Source: DATHSN01 sp035464115
Lineage (GTDB): Bacteria; Actinomycetota; Acidimicrobiia; Acidimicrobiales; SKKL01
Assembly (NCBI GenBank): GCA_035464115.1
Contig: DATHSN010000443.1
Coordinates: forward strand, 1-6,252
DNA: 6,252 nt
Direction of reading: 5' to 3'
In this document: piece after piece, positions 1 through 5,139 of the stretch
How the letters are laid out: each line of letters begins with the position of its first letter
Position numbering within the stretch: position 1 is the stretch's first letter
Notes under the pieces: model-generated
The model's input: the letters and a program-made list of their open reading frames with translations, nothing else
What the model was told of the DNA's origin: nothing
Databases searched by the model: none
Made by a program: the position numbers and the translations under genes

Positions 1-502
1 GGCCACCTCGGGTCCGGCGCCGTCCGCCGACGCCGGTCCCGCCGCGGTCGCCGCCACTGCCGCGGCCCGCGAGGCGCGCGAGGCCGTGCGCGCCGCCCCG
101 CTCGACCCCGGGCCCGCCGCGCTCGCGCTCAGCCGCGACGAGCTCGCCGAGGCGGCGGGGATCACCCCGGCCGACGTCGCCGACCTCGAGCGCTACGGCA
201 TCCTCACCGGCCGGGCGATCGGGCCCACCACCTTGTTCGACGAGGAGAGCCTGGCCGTCGCCCGCCTCGCCGCCGGTTTCCTGCGCCACGGCGTCGAGGG
301 CCGGCACCTGCGGATGTACCGGGTGGCGGCCGAGCGCGAGGCGGCGTTCTTCCAGCAGGTCGTGCTCCCGCTGCTCAAGCAGCGCAACCCCGCCGCCCGG
401 CGCCTCGCGGTCGACACGCTCGGCGCGCTCGCCGAGCGGGGGGAGGGTCTGCGGGCCGCCATGCTCCACCAGGCGCTGCGCGACTCGCTCGGCTCGGGAT
501 GA
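1..502 (+). CDS. ftsR: FtsR-like MerR-family transcriptional regulator, C-terminal part (5' end outside window)
   Basis: The reading frame is open from base 2, so the gene begins upstream and only its C-terminal half (about 166 residues) is visible. An internal GTG at 86 lies inside the frame and is not the start. The visible part opens with an Ala/Pro/Gly-rich linker. It continues with a helix-turn-helix-like stretch (SRDELAEAAGITPADVADLE, from about base 131) followed by RYGILTG, then a helical region with FLRHGVEGRHLRMYR and VVLPLLKQRNPAARRLA. This matches the C-terminal domain of actinobacterial FtsR/Rv1828-type regulators, which act in the cytoplasm as DNA-binding proteins; FtsR of corynebacteria activates ftsZ. 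The N-terminal MerR winged helix is presumably upstream. The stop overlaps the next gene's start in an ATGA, implying translational coupling. The gene symbol rests on similarity remembered for the family plus the DUF151 and second MerR gene downstream. Confidence 0.8.
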   Translation, partial: ATSGPAPSADAGPAAVAATAAAREAREAVRAAPLDPGPAALALSRDELAEAAGITPADVADLERYGILTGRAIGPTTLFDEESLAVARLAAGFLRHGVEGRHLRMYRVAAEREAAFFQQVVLPLLKQRNPAARRLAVDTLGALAERGEGLRAAMLHQALRDSLGSG

Positions 503-1086
503 GCGCGGCGGCACCGCGCACCCTGCTCGACGCCGACGCCATCTCCGCCACGGTCGACCGCCTGGCGGCCGAGCTCGACGCGGTGTGCTCCGACGGCACC
601 GTGATGGTCGGGGTGCTCACCGGAAGCGTGCCGTTGCTGGCCGATCTGGTGCGGGCGGTCCGCTTCGTCGCCGTGGTCGACTTCCTCGCGGTCTCGCGCT
701 ACGGACCCGGCCGGCCCCGGGCCAAGCTGGTCCACGACCTCACCATCGACATCTCCGGGCGCGACGTCGTCGTGGTCGAAGACGTGGTCGACACGGGGCT
801 CACCCTCGCGTGGCTGCTCGACGAGCTGGGCCGGCGCGATCCCCGCTCCGTCCGGGTCTGCGCCCTCGTCGACAAGCCCCGTCGACGGCTCGCGCCGGTC
901 GAGCTGCACCACGTCGGCATCGCCACCGACGCCGACTACGTGATCGGCTACGGGATCGACCACGCCGGGCGCTACCGGGGGCGGCCCGACATCGTCGTGG
1001 CCGATCTGGCCCGGCTGCGCGACGACCCTGACGCCTACGAGCCGATCCGACCACCGCTCCTGCCGGGTGCGGTCCCGGAGCGATAG
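499..1086 (+). CDS. Hypoxanthine phosphoribosyltransferase-like protein (divergent)
   Basis: This 195-residue protein has the type I phosphoribosyltransferase fold of the HPRT family, which transfers ribose-5-phosphate from PRPP to hypoxanthine or guanine in cytoplasmic purine salvage. Visible motifs in order are loop I GVLTGS (38-43), VDFLAVSRYG (60-69, flexible loop), the PRPP-binding signature VVVVEDVVDTG (90-100) with the acidic pair E94/D95 and catalytic-base candidate D98, the purine-contact lysine in VDKPRRR (124-130), and DYVIGYGID (146-154). Length is normal for the family. Against typical HPRTs it has Thr for the usual Lys/Arg in loop I (L-T-G), SRYG instead of SSYG, and a flexible loop about three residues short ending in HDL instead of KDL. 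Its start overlaps the upstream regulator stop (ATGA), so it is probably co-transcribed with it. In many actinobacteria hpt lies beside tilS and ftsH, so this may be a second, specialised copy; the substrate is therefore uncertain and no symbol is given. Confidence 0.85.
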   Translation: MSAAAPRTLLDADAISATVDRLAAELDAVCSDGTVMVGVLTGSVPLLADLVRAVRFVAVVDFLAVSRYGPGRPRAKLVHDLTIDISGRDVVVVEDVVDTGLTLAWLLDELGRRDPRSVRVCALVDKPRRRLAPVELHHVGIATDADYVIGYGIDHAGRYRGRPDIVVADLARLRDDPDAYEPIRPPLLPGAVPER

Positions 1087-1096
1087 GGTCGAGACG

Positions 1097-1588
1097 ATGC
1101 AGGAGATGGAGCTCATCGGGGTGCGCGTCGAGCTCCCGTCGAACGTGCCGATCGTGGTGCTGCGGGAGAAGAGCGACGACCGCCGGATCCTGCCGATCTT
1201 CATCGGCGGTCCCGAGGCCACCGCCATCGCGTTCGCGCTCGATGGCGTCGAACCGCCCCGGCCGCTCACCCACGACCTCATCGTCATGCTGCTCGAGGAC
1301 CTCACCGTCACCCTCGAACGGGTCCTCGTCACCGAGCTGCGCGACAGCGTGTTCTTCGCCGAGCTGCACCTGCGGGCCCCCGACGGCGTCCACGTCGTGT
1401 CGTGCCGGCCGTCCGACGCCATCGCCGTCGCCGTGCGCACCGGTGCGCCGGTGTTCGCCTCCGACGAGGTGCTGGCCGACGCCGGCCACGTCGAGGCCAC
1501 CGAGGTCACCGAGGTCGAGCCCGATGATGTCGTGGAGCAGTTCCGCGAGTTCATCGAGAGCGTCGACCCCGACGACTTCGCCTCCTGA
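1097..1588 (+). CDS. DUF151 bifunctional nuclease (BFN) domain protein
   Basis: This 163-residue protein is a single BFN/DUF151 domain, the family of Rv1829, Thermotoga TM0160 and the plant bifunctional nucleases. Landmarks are MELIGVRVELPSN (4-16), the strand LPIFIGGPEATAIA (32-45), RPLTHDL (55-61), the highly conserved RPSDAIAVAVRTGAPVF (104-120), and an acidic tail ending EFIESVDPDDF. Nuclease activity is reported for some family members; the bacterial role is poorly defined. I chose ATG at 1097, 10 bases after the preceding stop, because AGGG at 1085-1088 sits 8 bases upstream and because Rv1829-type proteins begin just before this motif. An in-frame GTG at 1067 would overlap the upstream gene and add residues that do not look like the family. 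ATG at 1106 is a less likely alternative, as its purine-rich AGGAG directly abuts it. It is likely the last gene of the operon with the regulator and phosphoribosyltransferase. Confidence 0.9.
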   Translation: MQEMELIGVRVELPSNVPIVVLREKSDDRRILPIFIGGPEATAIAFALDGVEPPRPLTHDLIVMLLEDLTVTLERVLVTELRDSVFFAELHLRAPDGVHVVSCRPSDAIAVAVRTGAPVFASDEVLADAGHVEATEVTEVEPDDVVEQFREFIESVDPDDFAS

Positions 1589-1612
1589 GGCGCAGCCCGC
1601 CCACCCCAGCCG

Positions 1613-1641
1613 TTGACGGCGCGCGCGTCGCGCCGTACTCT
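1613..1641 (+). promoter_or_regulatory. Candidate promoter for the second MerR gene
   Basis: TTGACG (1613-1618) is followed after 17 bases by TACTCT (1636-1641), a spacing and sequence compatible with the housekeeping sigma factor. The -35 element matches 5 of 6 consensus bases and the -10 matches 3 of 6, including the important T, A and final T. Transcription would begin near 1648 and give a leader of about 90 bases before the start codon. This is inferred from sequence alone. Confidence 0.45.
1616..1636. promoter_or_regulatory. Perfect 8-bp inverted repeat (operator or terminator stem)
   Basis: ACGGCGCG (1616-1623) pairs perfectly with CGCGCCGT (1629-1636) across a 5-base loop. It lies 27 bases after the DUF151 stop, where a terminator could act, but no T-run follows. 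It also lies almost exactly between the -35-like TTGACG and -10-like TACTCT of the candidate promoter for the next MerR gene. MerR-family proteins classically bind a dyad in the promoter spacer. Either reading is possible, and a CG-rich dyad of this kind could also arise by chance in this base composition. Confidence 0.45.
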
Positions 1642-1651
1642 CGCCTACGAC

Positions 1652-1679
1652 TGACAGTGGCGTAGTTTCACCGCTGTCA
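1652..1679. promoter_or_regulatory. 9-bp inverted repeat in the merR leader, possible operator
   Basis: TGACAGTGG (1652-1660) and CCGCTGTCA (1671-1679) form a 9-pair dyad with one G-T wobble, around the 10-base centre CGTAGTTTCA. Its centre coincides with TAGTTT (1663-1668), which could itself serve as a -10. The stretch is less GC-rich than its surroundings, which makes a protein-binding site or RNA hairpin more plausible than chance. The adjacent MerR regulator is the obvious candidate binder, which is inference only. Confidence 0.5.
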
Positions 1680-1737
1680 CCGCCAGCGCGATGGTCGGCT
1701 CCGCACGGCCGCCACCGCATCCCGACGGGGAGAGCAC

Positions 1738-2235
1738 ATGAGCGAGAGCAAGCGGGACCGGGCCCTCACCGAGGGGTTCAGCGGCCGGCGAGCCGCCGAG
1801 GTGGTCGGCATCACCTACCGACAGCTCGACTACTGGGCCCGCACCGACCTGGTCCGCCCCTCGCTCGCCGACGCCAACGGGTCCGGGAGCCGGCGCAGCT
1901 ACTCCTACCGCGACCTGCTCGAGCTCAAGGTCATCAAGAGCCTGCTCGACGCCGGCATCCGCCTCGAGTCGGTCCGCGAGGCGTTCACCTACCTGCGCGA
2001 GAACCTGGGTGAGGACATCGCGTCGGTCAACCTGGTCATCCGCGGCCGGTCGGTCCTCGTGCGCACCGACGAGGAGATCGTCGACGTGCTGCGCCAGGGT
2101 CAGGGCGTGCTCAACATCCTCCCGCTCGGCGGCGTCAAGGACGAGGTCGACGCGGCCATCGTCGAGCTGCGCCCCAGCCTCGACGCGCCCGTCGCCGACG
2201 TCACCGGTGTGCGACCCGCGGTGGGCGACGTCTGA
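1738..2235 (+). CDS. MerR-family transcriptional regulator (Rv1830-like)
   Basis: This 165-residue cytoplasmic DNA-binding protein has an N-terminal MerR winged helix. The helix-turn-helix lies at about 15-41 (FSGRRAAEVVGITYRQLDYW, then RTDLVRPS), and the wing at 48-62 contains GSGSRRSYSYRDLLEL. The second helical pair, VIKSLLDAGIRLESVREAF, leads into a helix to about residue 90. The C-terminal part (93-146; ASVNLVIRGRSVLV, VLRQGQGVLNILPLGGV) is characteristic of the Rv1830-like actinobacterial group and has no visible cysteine-based metal site, so it is not a classical metal sensor. The start is well supported by GGGGAG at 1727-1732, five bases upstream of the ATG. Two dyads in the intergenic region suggest autoregulation or control by the FtsR-like neighbour. 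In mycobacteria the same trio (MerR, DUF151, MerR) is contiguous and linked to growth and division control; a function here is inferred from that. Confidence 0.9.
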   Translation: MSESKRDRALTEGFSGRRAAEVVGITYRQLDYWARTDLVRPSLADANGSGSRRSYSYRDLLELKVIKSLLDAGIRLESVREAFTYLRENLGEDIASVNLVIRGRSVLVRTDEEIVDVLRQGQGVLNILPLGGVKDEVDAAIVELRPSLDAPVADVTGVRPAVGDV

Positions 2236-2270
2236 CCCCCCGGTCCACCACCGGATCGGGCGCCGAGGTC

Positions 2271-2603
2271 GTGGCGCCCCACGAGGTGGTCGCGTTCGCC
2301 CACGAGGCCGAGCGCGAGGTGGCTGCGCTGTTCGACTTCTACGGGGTGGCGTGGGCCTACGAGCCCCGCACGTTCGTGCTGCGCGCCGACGACGACGGCA
2401 CCGTGCGCGCCGCGTTCACGCCCGACTTCCACCTGCCCGACTTCGACCTCTACGTCGAGGTCACCACCCTCGAGCAGCGCCTGGTCACCCGCAAGAACCG
2501 CAAGGTGCGCCAGCTGCGCGAGCGCTACCCACACATCCGGGTCAAGGTGCTCTACAAGCGCGACGTCGAGCACCTCGCGTCCCGTTTCGCCGCCGAGGGC
2601 TGA
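2271..2603 (+). CDS. Small PD-(D/E)XK nuclease-like protein of unknown function
   Basis: This 110-residue protein resembles a minimal PD-(D/E)XK fold: an N-terminal helix with E15 (HEAEREVAALFDFYGV), strands AYEPRTFVL and FTPDFHLPDFDLYVEVTTL, and a basic helix LVTRKNRKVRQLRERYP followed by the strand IRVKVLYKRD. The putative metal-binding residues are D52 (in TPDF) and E63. The usual lysine of the E-x-K motif is Thr65 (EVT), though K75 or K78 in the following helix might substitute. I recall similar stretches beside or near phosphoribosyltransferases in other actinobacteria, but cannot verify this here; a phosphoribosyltransferase-like gene does lie two genes upstream. The start is the GTG at 2271, with a close GAGG at 2265-2268; GTG 2286 is possible. 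It follows the MerR stop by 35 bases and is probably co-transcribed. It ends 20 bases from the convergent aldolase gene. Enzymatic activity is unproven. Confidence 0.7.
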   Translation: MAPHEVVAFAHEAEREVAALFDFYGVAWAYEPRTFVLRADDDGTVRAAFTPDFHLPDFDLYVEVTTLEQRLVTRKNRKVRQLRERYPHIRVKVLYKRDVEHLASRFAAEG

Positions 2604-2623
2604 CCCCGCTCAGGCAGCACCCG

Positions 2624-3388
2624 TTAGTCGAACAGGTCGGGCTCGGCCCGGGTGATCCAGTCGTAGAGGGGCTGGAAGCTGAACCAGCCCGCGCCGTCGG
2701 AGCCCACCTGGGTGCGGGTGAGGGCGGCGTGCTCGGGATCGATGGGCACGGGCGTGCCCGCCGCTTCGGCGAGCAGCTGGGCCTGGCAGGTGCGCTCCAT
2801 GGTGATGAACCACCAGGTGGCTTCGTCGACGCTCTTGCCGACCGTGAGGTTGCCGTGGTTGCGCAAGATGGCCGCCTTGGCGTCGCCCAGGGCGGTGGCG
2901 ATCCGCTTGCCCTCCAGCGGATCGAGGACCACGCCGGTGAAGTCGTCGAACAGCACGTGGTCGTCGTAGAACGCGCACGAGTCCTGGGTGAGGGGGTCGA
3001 GGGTGCGGCCGAGCGACGACCAGGCCTTGCCGTAGATCGAGTGGGCGTGGGCGGCAGCGACCACGTCGGGCCGTGCCGCGTGGACCTGGGAGTGGATGGC
3101 GAAGGCAGCCTGGTTCACGTGGTAGTCGCCCTCGACGACCTCGCCGTCGTGGTTCACCCGGATGAGGTCGGACACCCGGATGACGTTGAAGCTCATCCCG
3201 AACGGGTTCACCCAGAACGAGTCGGGGAACTCGGGGTCGCGCGCGGTGATGTGGCCGGCCACGCCCTCGCTGAACCCGAACCGACCGAAGAGGCGGAACG
3301 CGGCCGCGAGGCGCTGCTTGAGGTGCAGGCGCTCCTGGTCGACGTTGTCGAAGCTCGGGCGGGAGAACGGCAGGCGCAGCTCGGTCAT
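2624..3388 (-). CDS. Class II aldolase/adducin family protein
   Basis: This 254-residue cytoplasmic protein is one class II aldolase/adducin domain. It shows GVAGHITARDPE (42-53), FWVNPFG (58-64), the zinc-binding pair in AAAHAHSIYGKAW (H114, H116), a third histidine in LRNHGNLTVGKSVDEA (H178), and a C-terminal FSFQPLYDWI with a PDLFD end. It belongs to the longer subgroup with a conserved LDPLTQDSCAFYDDH block (130-144), usually annotated only as class II aldolase/adducin family. Counting back from H114, the position of the catalytic glutamate of fuculose-phosphate aldolase (E73, 19 residues before its first zinc histidine) is Ala95, so classic aldolase chemistry is doubtful although the metal site is intact. 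The start is firm: GAGGAGG (3394-3400 on this strand) lies five bases upstream of the ATG. It is transcribed divergently from the glutaminase and converges on the PD-(D/E)XK-like gene. The substrate cannot be named. Confidence 0.9.
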   Translation of the reverse strand: MTELRLPFSRPSFDNVDQERLHLKQRLAAAFRLFGRFGFSEGVAGHITARDPEFPDSFWVNPFGMSFNVIRVSDLIRVNHDGEVVEGDYHVNQAAFAIHSQVHAARPDVVAAAHAHSIYGKAWSSLGRTLDPLTQDSCAFYDDHVLFDDFTGVVLDPLEGKRIATALGDAKAAILRNHGNLTVGKSVDEATWWFITMERTCQAQLLAEAAGTPVPIDPEHAALTRTQVGSDGAGWFSFQPLYDWITRAEPDLFD

Positions 3389-3393
3389 CGGGG

Positions 3394-3420
3394 CCTCCTC
3401 GGACGCGTGACCCGAGTCTA
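3394..3420 (-). promoter_or_regulatory. Promoter -10 and strong Shine-Dalgarno of the aldolase-family gene
   Basis: On the minus strand TAGACT (3415-3420) matches 4 of 6 bases of a -10 element and would start transcription near 3408. GAGGAGG (3394-3400) is a near-perfect ribosome binding site five bases before the ATG. No convincing -35 is visible at the usual distance. The ribosome binding site is more secure than the promoter. Confidence 0.5.
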
Positions 3421-3441
3421 GGAGGCGGGTGATCGGACCCG

Positions 3442-3456
3442 TATCGTCGTGCCGTG
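3442..3456 (+). promoter_or_regulatory. Candidate leaderless promoter for the glutaminase
   Basis: TATCGT (3442-3447) is a good actinobacterial -10 (TAnnnT) and is followed after six bases by the GTG at 3454, so transcription would begin at or next to the start codon. No Shine-Dalgarno stands at a usable distance; the purine run GGAGG at 3421-3425 is about 28 bases away. This arrangement is typical of leaderless actinobacterial messages and also supports the GTG start. It shares the 65-base intergenic region with the divergent aldolase-family gene. Confidence 0.45.
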
Positions 3457-4482
3457 ACCGCCGGAACCGACCCTGTTGCCGCCCCGACGACGTTCGTGTC
3501 CACCGGTGCGCTGCCCGACGCGTCGCAGGTGCAGATCCAGGTCGACGAGGCGCACCGTCGGTGCCGCGGGGTGCGCGACGGCGAGGTGTCGAGCGTCTAC
3601 CCGGCGTTGGCGGTGGCCGAGCCCGACCGGTTCGGGGTGTGCGTGGTGGCCACGTCGGGGGCGACCCACGTGGCCGGCGACGCCGACGTGGCGTTCCCCG
3701 TCATGAGCGTGGCCAAGCCGTTCGTGTTCGCGCTGGTGTGCGACGCCCTCGGCGCGCAGGGGGTGCGGCGCCGGCTCGGGGTGAACGCCACCGGCCTGCC
3801 GTTCAACTCGGTGGCTGCGGTCGAACGGGCCGGGGGCCCGACCAACCCCATGGTGAACCCGGGCGCCATCGCCGCGGTGAGCCTGGCGCCCGGCGACGAC
3901 GCCGACGGGCGGTGGCGTTTCCTGGCCGACGGCCTCTCCCGGTTCGCGGGACGGCCCCTCGAGCTCGACGTCGAGGTGCTCGACTCGGCGCTCGCCACCA
4001 ACCACCGCAACCACGCCATCGCCCGGCTCCTCGAGAGCTTCGGCGCCCTCGGCAGCGACCCGGCCGAGGCGACCGAGGTCTACACCCGGGCCTGCTCGTT
4101 GTCGGTCACGGCCCGCGACCTCGCGGTGATGGGCGCCACCCTCGCCGACGGTGGCGTCAACCCCGTCACGGGCGAGCAGGTGGTGGACCGCGAGACCTGC
4201 CGTCACACCCTGGCGGTGATGGCGACCGCCGGCATGTACGAGACGTCGGGCGACTGGCTCTTCGACGTCGGGATGCCCGCCAAGAGCGGGATCGGCGGCG
4301 GCATCGTGACGGTCGCGCCCGGCAAGGGCGCCCTCGGCACCTACTCCCCGCGCCTCGATCCCGCCGGCAACAGCGTGCGCGGCCAGCTGGTGGCGGCCCT
4401 CCTCGCCCGGTCGCTCGGTCTCGACCTGTTCTCCTCCGATCCCGCGCCGGGGGAGCGGCCCCGTCGCACCGGGCCGGAGTGA
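3454..4482 (+). CDS. glsA: Serine-type glutaminase family protein with altered active site
   Basis: This 342-residue protein has the beta-lactamase-like glutaminase fold, whose members hydrolyse L-glutamine to glutamate and ammonia in the cytoplasm. The catalytic Ser-x-x-Lys is visible in FPVMSVAKPF (S85, K88). Other family landmarks are NPMVNPGAIA (N135), HRNHAIA with N186, VYTRACSLSVTARDLA (Y210), and MATAGMYETSG (Y262) leading into VGMPAKSGIGGGIVTVAPG. These equal the residues named S286, K289, N335, N388, Y414 and Y466 in human glutaminase. The substrate-binding glutamate expected seven residues before N186 (human E381; the SE of bacterial enzymes) is Ala179, codon GCG at 3988-3990. The protein has about 20-30 extra N-terminal and about 15 extra C-terminal residues compared with bacterial glutaminases of about 310. 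The GTG start is supported by a leaderless -10. No glutamine-related neighbour is present. Family membership is confident; glutaminase activity and the symbol are less so. Confidence 0.85.
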   Translation: MTAGTDPVAAPTTFVSTGALPDASQVQIQVDEAHRRCRGVRDGEVSSVYPALAVAEPDRFGVCVVATSGATHVAGDADVAFPVMSVAKPFVFALVCDALGAQGVRRRLGVNATGLPFNSVAAVERAGGPTNPMVNPGAIAAVSLAPGDDADGRWRFLADGLSRFAGRPLELDVEVLDSALATNHRNHAIARLLESFGALGSDPAEATEVYTRACSLSVTARDLAVMGATLADGGVNPVTGEQVVDRETCRHTLAVMATAGMYETSGDWLFDVGMPAKSGIGGGIVTVAPGKGALGTYSPRLDPAGNSVRGQLVAALLARSLGLDLFSSDPAPGERPRRTGPE

Positions 4483-4486
4483 AGGT

Positions 4487-4506
4487 CCAGGCGAGGTCGA
4501 GCCTGG
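4487..4506 (+). terminator. Short inverted repeat after the glutaminase gene
   Basis: CCAGGC (4487-4492) pairs with GCCTGG (4501-4506) across the 8-base loop GAGGTCGA, beginning four bases after the stop codon. The stem is perfect and GC-rich but only six pairs long, and no T-run follows. It may form a two-part terminator with the stronger hairpin just downstream. Confidence 0.35.
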
Positions 4507-4514
4507 CCCGGTCG

Positions 4515-4539
4515 CGTCCTCGACCTCATCTCGAGGACG
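4515..4539 (+). terminator. Perfect 9-bp inverted repeat between glutaminase and gluconokinase
   Basis: CGTCCTCGA (4515-4523) pairs perfectly with TCGAGGACG (4531-4539) around the 7-base loop CCTCATC. Placed 33 bases after the glutaminase stop and 48 before the kinase start, it is the best stem in the intergenic region. No U-tract follows, as is frequent for actinobacterial terminators. An operator role is the alternative. Confidence 0.5.
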
Positions 4540-4567
4540 AGGGTGGTGCCCGCGCGTGCGGTCGGTC

Positions 4568-4578
4568 GGTGGACCACC
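4568..4578. promoter_or_regulatory. Palindrome GGTGGACCACC before the gluconokinase start
   Basis: GGTGG (4568-4572) and CCACC (4574-4578) form a perfect 5-bp dyad around one base, ending eight bases before the kinase ATG. It overlaps the place where a -10 for a leaderless message would lie (CACCAT at 4575-4580). It could be an operator half of a gluconate-responsive control, but the site is short and chance is possible. Confidence 0.25.
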
Positions 4579-4586
4579 ATGCGGGG

Positions 4587-5129
4587 ATGGCATCCGACCA
4601 CGCCGATGCGCCGGCGACGCCCGTCGTCATCATGGGGGTGAGCGGATCGGGCAAGTCGACCGTCGGGCGGCAGGTGGCCGACCGGCTCGGCGCCCGCTTC
4701 GTCGAGGGCGACGATCTGCACCCCGCCGCCAACCTGGCGAAGATGGCCGCGAGCGTGCCCCTCACCGACGACGACCGGGATCCGTGGCTCGACGCGGTGG
4801 CGGCCGTGCTGGTGTCGAGCCGGGCCGGGCACGAGGCCGTCGTGGTGTCGTGCTCGGCGCTGCGGCGCCGGTACCGGGACCGCCTGCGGGCCACCGGCCC
4901 GGTGCGCTTCGTCCTGCTCGACGTCTCGGGTGACGACCTCGAGCGACGGGTCCGCACCCGCGAGCACCCGTTCATGCCGCCGACGCTGTTGGCCTCCCAG
5001 CTCGACGCGCTGGAGCGGCCCGACGCCGACGAGGTCGACGTGGTGGTCATCGCCGTGGGCGACCGCACCGTCGGGGCGGTGGTCGACGAGGTCGTCGCGG
5101 ACGTTGACCGGGGCGGGGCGCCCGGGTGA
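4587..5129 (+). CDS. gntK: Gluconokinase
   Basis: This 180-residue cytoplasmic P-loop kinase phosphorylates D-gluconate with ATP to 6-phosphogluconate, feeding the pentose phosphate or Entner-Doudoroff route. Visible motifs are the Walker A GVSGSGKST (17-25, K23), GDDLHPAAN (41-49), KMAASVPLTDDDRDPWL (52-68), the substrate-side SCSALRRRYRDRLR (88-101), and the lid segment REHPFMPPTLLASQLDALERP (125-145), all in the order and spacing of GntK/IdnK. Length is normal. I placed the start at the ATG at 4587, about a dozen residues before the first strand; GTG 4569 in the same frame is possible but leaves an unusual leader. A GCGGGG run directly abuts the ATG with no spacing, so the message may be leaderless. 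The frame is open far upstream through the glutaminase gene, but that part is an out-of-frame shadow. The next gene begins 10 bases after the stop and is probably co-transcribed. No gluconate transporter or GntR regulator is visible in the window. Confidence 0.92.
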   Translation: MASDHADAPATPVVIMGVSGSGKSTVGRQVADRLGARFVEGDDLHPAANLAKMAASVPLTDDDRDPWLDAVAAVLVSSRAGHEAVVVSCSALRRRYRDRLRATGPVRFVLLDVSGDDLERRVRTREHPFMPPTLLASQLDALERPDADEVDVVVIAVGDRTVGAVVDEVVADVDRGGAPG

Positions 5130-5139
5130 CGCTCTGGCC

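Noticed and set aside
1067..1096. Alternative GTG start for the DUF151 gene
   Set aside because: It would overlap the upstream gene by 20 bases and add residues unlike the family; ATG 1097 has a suitable purine-rich site.
193..1554. Long minus-strand open frame (453 codons) opposite the phosphoribosyltransferase and DUF151 genes
   Set aside because: It is Ser/Thr/Arg-rich with no recognisable domain and lies wholly opposite genes with strong family motifs; long antisense open frames are expected at this GC content.
1691..1741. A 16-codon upstream reading frame ending in an ATGA overlap with the second MerR start
   Set aside because: The placement is suggestive of a leader peptide, but it has no ribosome site, no notable composition, and such short frames are common by chance.
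2596..2626. Possible bidirectional terminator between the convergent genes
   Set aside because: Only a 4-bp CTGA/TCAG pairing could be found in the 20-base gap, too weak to support.
2610..3503. Second minus-strand frame (297 codons) over the aldolase-family gene
   Set aside because: It is the same strand in another frame, Arg/Pro/His-rich, while the neighbouring frame carries intact zinc histidines and a strong ribosome binding site.
3429..4586. Upstream extension of the gluconokinase frame, making a 566-residue fusion
   Set aside because: The upstream part is Arg/Gly-rich shadow sequence over the glutaminase gene; kinase homology begins only after the ATG at 4587.
3418..4593. Long minus-strand open frame (391 codons) opposite the glutaminase
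   Set aside because: Composition is dominated by Gly, Arg, His and Pro without motifs, and the plus strand there encodes a clear glutaminase.
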